Assembly (NCBI RefSeq): GCF_000237925.1
Contig: NC_031498.1
Span: forward strand, 15,973,906-16,037,905
Direction of reading: 5' to 3'
Source of the DNA: Schistosoma mansoni
Taxonomy: Eukaryota; Platyhelminthes; Trematoda; Strigeidida; Schistosomatidae
DNA length: 64,000 nucleotides
Notes under the pieces: generated by a model
Seen by the model: the letters and a program-made list of their open reading frames with translations, nothing else
Told to the model about the DNA's origin: nothing
Database searches by the model: none
Position numbers and translations under genes: made by a program
In this document: piece after piece, positions 1-9,600 of the stretch
How positions within the stretch are numbered: position 1 is the stretch's first letter
How the letters are laid out: every line of letters starts with the position of its first letter

Positions 1-905
1 TGACAGTCCTGTTCATCATATGCCAACCAACATCCTATTTTCCATGCATTCATTTTCAGATAATATTAAACTGACGAAAATGTAACCACTAATTTCACCG
101 CCAACTCACAACGCTGAGAAACTAAAAGTGTAGAAAACAATGCAGATTCGAATAATAAGATAAGGACGATCGCAACTTTAAGCATAGTACAAGTAACCCA
201 AGCTTTAAAATTCAAATCGTGTGCATTTAAGTACTTAGAACAGTACTATAAGTTCATGACCAGTAACTGTCCCCTTTTATTCTGTCTATATCCATTGAGT
301 CTTATCCTGTTCATGAGGTCATTCATAGGAACAGTTAGTGACAAATCCCCCTGCAGTCAAAAGTATTCGGCATACGAGACACAACAAGTACGAAGCAGGC
401 AATCGTAAGTAATGATGACCATCATAAACAACTCACAAACACACGCTTACATAAGATTGCCATAGAAACAATTATCATCATTTACTTGCCCACCAGTACC
501 ACAAGGAAAAGGTAAAATTAGGTTCTGTTTGGGACAAGTCAACCCAAAAGATCTTTGAGACGAGATTAACAAAAGGAGTGGTAAGCTTCAACTTAAAGAC
601 TTAACAAATCTAAGGTCCTTGCATCATACTTCATTTAAGCTGCTAAGTACGTCATTATTGTTTATATCGTGAAATGTACTTCTGTATTTATATCAGCCCT
701 TCTACTAATTGGAATGTCCAGGGATTTCTTATCACAGTATTTAGTAGCTAGGCAAATACAATCCAAATGATCTCAAACAACTAGATCAGAATGCGTTTCC
801 TAATGCTATTTGTCTGTTGGAACTTAAGTAGGTCTAACTGTAGATATTTGTCTCAGACCACCGATATATCAATATTCATTTTAGTGACGAATTCAAATTG
901 AATGT
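1..905. other. Upstream spacer, no gene recognised
   Basis: AT-rich sequence before the kinase gene. I see no long coding frame, RNA gene or recognised repeat. The kinase promoter and any 5' untranslated exon should lie here, but no clear TATA box can be assigned. Confidence 0.5.
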
Positions 906-2562
906 ATGGTTCTGAGAAGATTTTGTCTTGTGGGTTGTACAGACCCATGTAGTGAAGCTGTTCGAGTAAAGGATGCATCAGGACATTGGAAAACGTTTTA
1001 CGTGCGCTATAAGTTAGATACCGGGTATGTTTATAAGGTTTTCTAATAATGGAAGTTTTTAGTGGATTTAGCCGAATAGATCTTATTTTTGACAAAGGGT
1101 CTAAAAGATCATTCGCTTTAAAACGTATCCTATGTCATTCAAAGGATGATGAAAGTAAGGCTTTAAAGGAAGCTAATTTCCAATCGAATCTCCCTGATCA
1201 TCCCAACTTGCTTCCCTGTATCGCGAGTGGCCTACAACATGTCTCTAGACGTGAACAAGGAGCTATTTCAGAAGTTCTTTTGGTGTTATCTTATAGCAAG
1301 GTATGTCTTAATATATGTCAGATGAAATATTACAGCGAGGTACATTGCAACGTGAAATTGACCATAGATCTGCACGTAATGATATGTTCCCCTTGTACCT
1401 CATAAAGACCATGATGATTGGTATTTGCGATGGCCTTATTGCTCTTCTTTCTCTTGATATTCCAATGTCTCATCGGTAAAACAATTATAATTTGAGAAAT
1501 ATTTCTCTATAGAGATATAAAGCCTGGGAATGTTCTTTTGTTTGAAGAAATGAGACCAGTTTTAATGGATTTTGGCTCTGTTACTCCATCCATTCTTCCT
1601 ATTGAGAACATTAGAGACGCAGAAAAATGGAAGGTAACATTTTGTTGCTAGATCTTGTCCTTCAAGGAGTTTGCTGAGGAAAACTGTTCACTAACTTATC
1701 GGGCTCCAGAGTTGTTTAATCCAATAACTCACGAAAACATAACCGAGAAAGCTGATGTTTGGGCAAGCACTTTCTTACGGTTTTTATGCATGAATACTTA
1801 TTTCAGTCCCTAGGATGTTTGTTGTATGCTTTGATTTTCTTCAAATCCCCAATGGATTTCGTTCATGCTCGGGGTGACAGCGTTGCTCTTGCTGCTTGTT
1901 CAGCTAATATACATTTCCCAATAGACTCGTGTTCAAAGTAAGTGTTTTTTAAAGACATATTTTATAGTTATCAAATTAATATCGTAATTTTGCGATGGCT
2001 AATCACCTTTTGATCTGATTTTAGGATTCAAAATTATAAGAGTAAAGATATAAAAAAAATCATACTTATGCCCATAATTTTCCATCTTAGGAAGTCTCCT
2101 GCGAATTACCTCCCGTCATCTAACATCAAAATGGTTTACATGCGATGTCAAGTTGCTTAATCTAATGCCCACGCTAAAAGCTGATCGATGGAGTTCAATC
2201 AGCACTAGAAAACAGACTAACATAATATTTGTCTCTACTCAGTGATCACTCAATAGGAATTAAGACCTCTAGTTTAATCCTAGGTCATCAGCAATCTCTT
2301 TGTTCTTAGACCAGGTTTCTCAAGGTAACTCAATGCAATTTTAACGTTGTTACTATTGTGTAGCATTCCATAAAACATTTTTTTCCTCTCCTTCATTTAA
2401 TTTTTCAGTGTTCCACCAGAATTGATAAAGTTAATGGAAGCAATGCTGTCCGCTAATCCTCAAGATCGTCCTTCACTTACTCAAATTGTGGAGTCCTTCA
2501 AAAACGTACCTGAAGAAATCATGTATTGTAATAATCAAAGTGCAATAACTTATTCGTTGTAA
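906..2562 (+). CDS. STK16: STK16/MPSK1-like serine/threonine protein kinase, 7 exons, 332 aa
   Basis: Exons by splice sites and frame: 906-1024, 1063-1300, 1336-1475, 1513-1633, 1667-1762, 1807-1937, 2409-2562. They sum to 999 bases with one open frame. Motifs (numbered from ATG 906): glycine loop variant KLDTGGFS at 36-43, ATP-binding Lys60 in FALKRI, catalytic HRDIKPGN at 165-172 (Asp167), DFG at 185-187, YRAPELF at 217-223, DVWSLGC at 236-242 across an intron. The pieces FALKRILCH, KRGTL, YRAPELF and GDSVALA match human STK16 (305 aa), a constitutively active kinase anchored to Golgi and plasma membranes by N-terminal acylation. The first five introns are only 33-44 bases; the last is 471. 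The ATG at 1049 is inside intron 1 and is not the start. The true start is uncertain: ATG 906 gives MVLRRFCLVGCTDPC, without the Gly2 of human STK16. The gene faces the ABCG gene tail to tail. Confidence 0.9.
1763..1806 (+). other. GC-AG intron of the STK16-like gene
   Basis: This 44-base intron begins GCAAGC and ends TTTCAG. Removing it joins GATGTTTGG to TCCCTAGGA and restores the conserved kinase string DVWSLGC. A GT donor three codons earlier would also stay in frame but would delete the Val-Trp pair, and the Trp is nearly invariant in kinases. A GC donor is therefore the better reading. Confidence 0.7.
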
Positions 2563-3870
2563 TTTCGACTCAGCTTGACTAAATCCCACATGAAATCTAT
2601 CCGTAAAACATTTACTCTTTTACTCTTCTTTTATACTATTTACAAAATACTGAGAAGTCTTTCTAAACTTTTTACCTTCACTTTTATTCTCTGTACTTTT
2701 TAATATTCCACATAATATTGCATAGAATTGCAGGACGGTTTTGGTTTTTCGTTCGAAAATGAAATATAACTAAATATTTCACAAATACATTCTGTATTTT
2801 ACGTGCTATCGATGCAGTTATTTGCCAATATGAAATCTTTATTCAAGGCAGAGAAGTCGATTACACTGAAAATAGTTTTCAACAGAATCGAAGTTGTTAG
2901 TTTATTCTGAAAACATCAGAGGAACCCGTTTGAGTAACATATGATCTAAATATTAGTATCTATTTGGTGCCTAAATAGTACTCAAGAACAGAGAACCTGA
3001 GGCAACCGTAAAGGCTTTAAACCCCAACCCCGATGTACTGACTTGATTTTTACCCTTCTAAATGGTTTACAACGGAGCGGTTGCTTAGTATTTAGAGAGT
3101 TCGAATTTTAGCCACTACATTGCAGGCTTAAATCATACTTCACCTACTTTGGGGCGACCGATTGGGATCACTAGCCTTCAGTGGTAACGTGATTCAAAGA
3201 AAATAAGTTAATAAAACAAAGCACTTCTCTCGAAGTCAAAACCTAAAAGCTTCTTGATGAAATACCAATGGTTACTTTAAAAAGAAATCAATCTTTCATG
3301 CAGTTAGTTCCCTTTATGAATTTAAATAAAGACAGAACAAATATTGATGCAGAATAATATGAATTCATTATATTTCGTGGTTTCTCATCAGCTGCTTACA
3401 ACCAAATATGCATTAGAGTTTTAGCATTGGGGTAATAAATAGAATGGAACGACTGACATAAGTGAATGTAAAGGATTGGAATAACAAAAGTCATCGATGA
3501 TAACTATATATATATATATATATATGGGCAAGGAAAGGTCAGAGGTTATTAGGTATTAGAATAAAGGGTGGCGTAATAGTTGAGTGGAGTTCAGAGACAG
3601 ATAAAATCAAAAATGTGATTATTTTAGAGGTAGTTGAAAACAATTAGGGTTACGTAATAATTGAATAATTTTTAGAGGTAGTTGAAAACAACTAGGGTAG
3701 GTTACGTAATAATTGAATAAAATTTGGATAGTTCATATAATTAGGAGAGACAAATGAGCGGAAATGTGTGAGAGAAAGGGTGGTTTAAGAATTGGGTAAG
3801 GGGAGGGGAATATAATAAAAACTGAATATTAACCAAAATTGAACTAATAACAACAAAACTGAAACAAACA
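2563..3870. other. Spacer with a (TA)n run and weak tRNA-like repeat traces
   Basis: Follows the kinase stop codon. A (TA)n microsatellite lies at about 3504-3525. Around 3075-3180 there is a tRNA-like stretch (TTCGAATTTTAGCC) resembling the decayed tRNA-derived repeats elsewhere in the window; this is a weak call. No coding sequence was recognised. Confidence 0.4.
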
Positions 3871-4770
3871 AAAAAAAGGATTACCAGGGTAGTAATAAGT
3901 TTATCACTGTCTCTTTTTGAATACATAGATCCGGTTTGAGTTTTTTTATCGCGATCGCTTCAGCAAACCGGAGAGCAGTTGTACTTCTTTGTTTACTAAT
4001 GATTTTAAAGGCATGAGAAATGTCAATGCTGTGCCCGGTGTCGAGTAAATGCCGAGCTATCGCACTGTTGAGAGCCTTGCAGCCTCAGTTTCTTGGGAAC
4101 ATGCTCAGAAATGCGGACATGCACTCTTCTCTCGGTTCTTCCAATGTATGTGCTTCGGCACGTACATGTAAATTGGTAAAATCGACAAGTCCTCTTTTCT
4201 CAGTAGCTCCAACTGTGAAGAACATTTACTCGATGACTATTTGTCGATCCAAATCTTACGCACATTTCATCTGACGTATGGACTTCAAGTAGTATTTTTT
4301 AAGACTGGGGATTATTATTTGCTTCCAGGATACACGCACTTTTGAAAATAACGCCCTTTTCATTCAAATGTTTAATAATCGATGCCTTTCCAGGAAACTC
4401 ATGTGGGCAGTTGTGTTTGATAAAGACCCTGACAAAAAATGAAGTCTTCTCAACACTTATAGTAATATTATTCCAGACACGCGTTTCATTCCCTCGAAAT
4501 CCAAAATGTTGCTAAAGACTGGTCTGCAAAAACGCGTAGACTAACCGTAGGGCGTAGTTCAGCACATTGACCAACTCATTTGCCTTTGAAGTCTCATAAG
4601 CTTTGAGGAATGTTTGGGGGTCTCAAAGAGCTTGCTCGATCTTTGCTGACTCTTGAGGTGGGTGAGATGCCCATTTGTTGATGAAGGAGTAAGCAAACTC
4701 TGCTCAGTTTATTTTTTTACTCTATAGATTTGCAAGCATTAGATCAAAACTATCTCCAACAGATTGCTGC
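3870..4770 (-). mobile_element. Penelope-like element remnant with GIY-YIG endonuclease end
   Basis: On the minus strand, two neighbouring frames encode the C-terminal part of a Penelope-like retroelement. First comes CTCRSTYIGRTERRVHVRIS, the YIG half of a GIY-YIG nuclease with its conserved Arg. Then, shifted in frame, comes ARHLLDTGHSIDIS followed by AFKIISKQRSTTALRFAEAI, the usual His and Glu-containing end of that domain. Upstream on the same strand (4300-4770) is spacer-like sequence with short open pieces. The copy is broken by at least one frameshift and several stops, and no reverse transcriptase core was seen. Penelope-like families are known in schistosomes; I cannot name the exact one. 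Confidence 0.6.
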
Positions 4771-5154
4771 ACTATGGTAGAAAAACCGAATGGACAGTGC
4801 TGTGGCTAGATGTAGAGCGATAAGCAATGTTAACAAACAGGTTCTTGTGATTGAGATTTTATCGACCAAGGTGGATAAAACATGTATTATGCATTCTCGA
4901 GCACAGATGGATTCACTTCCCCAAAGTCTTAGACCTCAATATCATTTGTGCTGTTTAATTTCTCCATTTCACCCATTCTCTTCAAACCATGTGCTTTAAT
5001 GGTCAGCACTTCTCACTATCATTGATACTATTATTATTTTGACATTTGTGAAATTGATCTCACCGCTCCGATATAGTGTGATAACTTGATGTAACGTATA
5101 TTTGTGTCATGCCCAATGTCAATGTTCGTTTAAAAGCTTTCTGAAACATTTTAT

Positions 5155-5295
5155 TTGGAATCTATTTATTTATTTAAACACAAACATTGGTACAAGGAGG
5201 CTCCAAATATATGTGCGTCACACTTCGTCATTCGATTTGTGTGAGAGCTGGAATACTGCCCGGGTGCCCAAACCGAAGCAGGATACTGTATAGTG
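5155..5295 (-). mobile_element. Short internally deleted RTE LINE derivative
   Basis: Read on the minus strand, the piece carries the LINE 5' motif (CTGCCCGGGTGCCCA on the plus strand) and then jumps directly to the LINE 3' end, with the TTTATTTATTT tail complement at about 5168. The whole ORF region is missing. The copy near 39.0-39.6 kb has the same architecture, so this is probably a non-autonomous family rather than a chance deletion. Confidence 0.5.
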
Positions 5296-6667
5296 TAGTC
5301 GAGGTGTTAAGATTTATAGGTTAACTAAGCTTATTGCAACTCAATTCGTAGGATTAATAAATGTTCATCCTCTCAAAAACAGTTTGATGAATCCTGAGAT
5401 TAATGACCATCAATTCTTATCTTCCCTTAGTTCTTATTAGTTCATCTTAGTTGTAATATCACAAATAAAACCAATGTAAACTAAAATGCAAGTTTGAATC
5501 CGCGTAAATTGCTACAGCGAAGAACCGATCAGTGAACAAAGTCGAGACGATAAATACCACATTATGAATAGTATAAGAAGCGAGGTGAAGTTTAATCTCG
5601 GACTGTTCAGTTAAATAGATTGTGTCTGCGAAATTCCGTTGCAACCGCTTCATAAAAGGTATTTTGTCTTCAATAACAGAATTCTGGGGCATTTCGAACT
5701 TACCTGCTCGATGGATTGTTATGTAGTGACTAGGTCTTAGACTCCGCAATCTATTGAATGATGTGGCGGAAAGGGCTACCTACTACTAAATAATAATTTC
5801 ATTACACACAGGAAAAACAGCCACTTACTACTGTTTCATTGCAAGCAGCAATATGAATCACTATTTCATAAGACGGCCAACCATTGGTAGGTATGTTATA
5901 GTAGATGTTTTAGAATACAGTTTATGTGATTTGACAAATTCCAACATCTGTCTACGTGAATATTTCGTTACGATTAAACTAAAAATGGCACGATTACTTG
6001 GATAAATAAAGTAACTAGGGTATTTAACTCATGAACTGTTCATTGTCTAATTTTGTCCACCGTTTATGGCCCAAACATTACATCTACAATTGTTAAAATG
6101 CTTTAGAATATGTACGCTACCAGCTGTCATTAAACAACTTAAGAGGTATAAATGTCTAGATTTCTCATATATATATGTATATATATATATATATGTATAA
6201 TGACTTCTGACAAATTTTTTTACGAAAGAAAACATTTTTGAAATGTTCATTGTACAAAAATATACTGATTGAATATAACAAAAATAAAAATTTAGCACTA
6301 ATATAAAAAATAATCATATTATAAACAGGAAACGAAAAAAAAATAATATAGTTAAGTATGAAACAGAAAAAAGAAAAAACTCAAACTGACAAAAAAATAC
6401 ATGCATCCTCATTGGTCGTTTTTCAACAATATGCTCAGGTTCATGAATACTGCTGCTACTAAATACTACTACTAATAATAGTAAACAGAATTCAATTTGC
6501 ATAGATCAATTGTATACTTTCAAGGTATATGTATATGTTAATAATAATAAATGGTTATATGAAAGACAGTTTTAATTTTACACAGAAAATTAGTTACGTA
6601 TTTCGAAAAAAAATGTGTTTTTTTAGAAAAATAATTACTAAACTATAAGGGAAAATTATATTGTCTT
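5296..6667. other. Spacer between convergent STK16 and ABCG genes
   Basis: AT-rich, with a (TA)n/(GTATA) microsatellite at about 6165-6197. It should include the 3' untranslated region of the ABCG gene just below 6668. No coding region is supported. Confidence 0.5.
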
Positions 6668-9600
6668 CTATTTATATCGTTTAATTAATCTTAAATGTAT
6701 ATAAGCTACACATAAGGCTAAAATTGCAATCACAAATATACCTAATTCATTTAACCAAATTGCCCATTTTGATCGATATTCAATTCCTTGTGATTCTAAA
6801 TATTGTACACCGCTAATGCTGCACAATCAAGTAAGTAAAAATACATTTAAAAAAAGTGAGAATAGGAATAAGAATTCTAATTAAACAAAAACATACCTAT
6901 ACTCTACTTTGTTCTCATTTGGTGTGGATACAGTTCTGAACTTTGGTCATAATTGGTGAAAATACTTGCTGTAATGAATGTGGTCGGAATCGGGTTTGGT
7001 TCATTCCTCCCAACGATGACGAGAACGAGAAGGATGAAGTACAACGATGACAGTTCCCAAGACACAGACAATTCTAGTGCTGAAAATACTATTCCTTCAG
7101 TTTCTAAGGTGAATTCACCTATTTCTTTAAATCTTGCCTTTGATAATGTTCTACTTAACCCCAAAGACAGCTGTTCTGTAAGAGACAACTATGTAGAGAC
7201 TAGGTATAGCATGGAAGACGAAGTAGTTTCTAGGGAAAAGGAAGTAGAAAAGATTGAGTTGGAGATTAGAGAACTTCAACTACGCAAACGATTGTTAGAG
7301 TTAACTCCGAACTCTTTAAGCCAAGTGAGAAAAGCGAGAGAGACTAACGAGTTATTGGGGTCTCGATCTGGGGACGTATCCCCAGCAGCCTCGTTAAGGC
7401 GCCAGTATACCAATGCACATTTGAGCGAAGAGGTGCAACTCAAAGCACAAGTGGATAGTATCAAGTCACTATTTATGACAGCCAGTTTACCGAAGATAGA
7501 GGTCATGAAATTTGATGGAAGTCCTTTGAAATTTTGGACGTTCATAAAAGGATTCAAGGCTAACATAGCCGACAGAGTAGATGATGATACTCAGAGATTA
7601 ATGTACCTGATACGTTATTGTGAAGGCACAGCTAAGGATGCTATAGAACACTGCGTTTTATTACCAGAAGAAGAAGGTTATACTAAAGCAATTAACATTC
7701 TACACAAACAGTTCGGCAGACCACATGACATCGTAGAAGCGTTCTTAACAGAATTGTTAAATGGAACACCACTAAATGAAGACGATGTAACGGGACTACA
7801 GAAACTAACGAGACTCATGACCAACTGTAAGATAGCTTTGTCACAGATGGGAAGAAATACCGATCTGAATTGTTCGACCAATATAAAACGAATAGTGAAA
7901 CGACTACCACGAGGTATACAGTTTAAATGGGCGGAAGCCGCAGACGATATTTTAAGAAGGGGGCTAGAACCCAATTTTGATGATTTGTTGCAATTCTTAG
8001 AAAAGAAAGTGTCAATCGCCACGAACACTTACGGACAGTTAGCAAGTGAGAGCTACAAAGCTCAAACGACATCGAACAACCGGTCTGCTTCTATTAGAGC
8101 TAAGATCCATACATCGTCGAGTAAAGGAAAAGTTCATTGTGTAATTTGGTCTGATACCCACGAAGTCGTATCTTGCCCACAACTGCTAGCAGTAAATCAC
8201 AACGAAAGGTTAGAATTACTGAAGATTGAGTTGGAGTCAATCTTTTCTACTTCCTTTTCCCTAGAAACTACTTCGTCTTCCATGCTATACCTAGTCTCTA
8301 CATAGTTGTCTCTTACAGAACAGCTGTCTTTGGGGTTAAGTAGAACATTATCAAAGGCAAGATTTAAAGAAATAGGTGAATTCACCTTAGAAACTGAAGG
8401 AATAGTATTTTCAGCACTAGAATTGTCTGTGTCTTGGGAACTGTCATCGTTGTACTTCATCCTTCTCGTTCTCGTCATCGTTGGGAGGAATGAACCAAAC
8501 CCGATTCCGACCACATTCATTACAGCAAGTATTTTCACCAATTATGACCAAAGTTCAGAACTGTATCCACACCTAATGAGACGAAAGTTGAGAACTGACT
8601 GTTTTGATAGTTTCCAGTTCGATTTGAGAAACACTACATTTCAGGTGAATAGGTCGATGGATCTCGAAACAGTTTACACCTTTTATATTGAGGTGATCAG
8701 TGTGTATAATTAAATTTTTGTACTGTACAATCTACAGTTGATTTCCTATCTTTGAGGAAATACCTGTAAGTATAAAACCTGGATCGATATTTTACTAAAA
8801 GCCGTCCCTTATAAACAACCATTATTCAGGATAACTATCATAAAGAAACTAGCTAACGTTAAAATATCATCGCTAACCATTTAGTCTGTTTCGTCTAGTG
8901 ATTATGATAATATACTTGAGACTATTTTGAAAATAGGTTAGCGACTCGTTCTTACAAGTAGTGATCTCGCCAACCACCTATGAAGAAATTCTCATGGACC
9001 ACTTCTACTTGAGCTTTATGGGGATAATAATGTCAGGAAAGACCATGAAAGCTTCAGGATCAAATCATTCAGTTTACAGAATGGAATTGCGCCAAGATTG
9101 TAAACCTTCTTTACAAACTCGTGTTTTGATAGTCTGAGATCAACAGTTTAAAGTAATGAAGTGTAGTACATATATAAAAATGTATACTCGAATGTATTTA
9201 GTAATTTACGTTTACTTACGGAAGCAAGTACACAAAGAAAGATCGAAAGAGGGGAGTCTACGGGGTTTTCCGAACAAATTCCCTATAAGTTGTTTCTAAA
9301 AGGAAGTATAGGTTTCACAGGTGCGATCACTAAACATAGTGGACACGACGTGGATATCGCGAAGGCGTTTAAAATAATAACAAGCAGCAAACACCACCTT
9401 ACTCCGCTTTGCAGAGACCCACTGGATTCGATTGAAAAATGTATTAGCTTATGTATTAGAAATATAATTATATTACATTGAAATGATTTGAGAAAATAAG
9501 AGAAAAGTAATTACCAGATAGACTCTAAATTTTGAATTTCTCCAATCCCAGTGTGAAAATACTCAGTGTTTTTCCATTCATTTATTAATAATGATGTTGT

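Larger units (their letters stand above)
6905..8590 (+). mobile_element. BEL/Pao-type gag fossil folded as an inverted repeat
   Basis: An open stretch at 6953-8305 encodes a retroelement Gag of the DUF1759 type, as in BEL/Pao elements: an N-terminal acidic and coiled-coil part, then the core with motifs [15 protein letters not shown] and FLEKKVS. The first 350 bases or so (about 6908-7260) recur in reverse orientation at about 8238-8587, so the element is flanked by long inverted arms with the gag core as the loop. Translation of the two arms is identical over about 100 residues, so the duplication is recent. No protease, reverse transcriptase or integrase is seen here. The copy is incomplete. 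Confidence 0.7.
6819..9514. other. ABCG intron 13 with BEL and Penelope-like remnants
   Basis: This intron lies between the last two coding exons. It contains the folded BEL gag fossil (about 6905-8590). At about 9220-9420 (+) a Penelope-like trace encodes [14 protein letters not shown], closely resembling the GHSIDIS-AFKIIS segment at 3.9-4.2 kb. The rest is AT-rich with no further features seen. Confidence 0.5.

Noticed and set aside
1049-1062. ATG at 1049 as the kinase start
   Set aside because: It lies inside a 38-base intron. Splicing 1024 to 1063 restores the conserved glycine loop KLDTGGFS.
3504-3525. Origin or regulatory meaning of (TA)n runs
   Set aside because: Simple microsatellites also occur at 6.17, 32.96, 50.24 and 51.16 kb. 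Nothing distinguishes them.
8306-8713. Independent 135-aa gene
   Set aside because: It is the antisense reading of the inverted gag arm and the same string appears antisense at 6904-7188.
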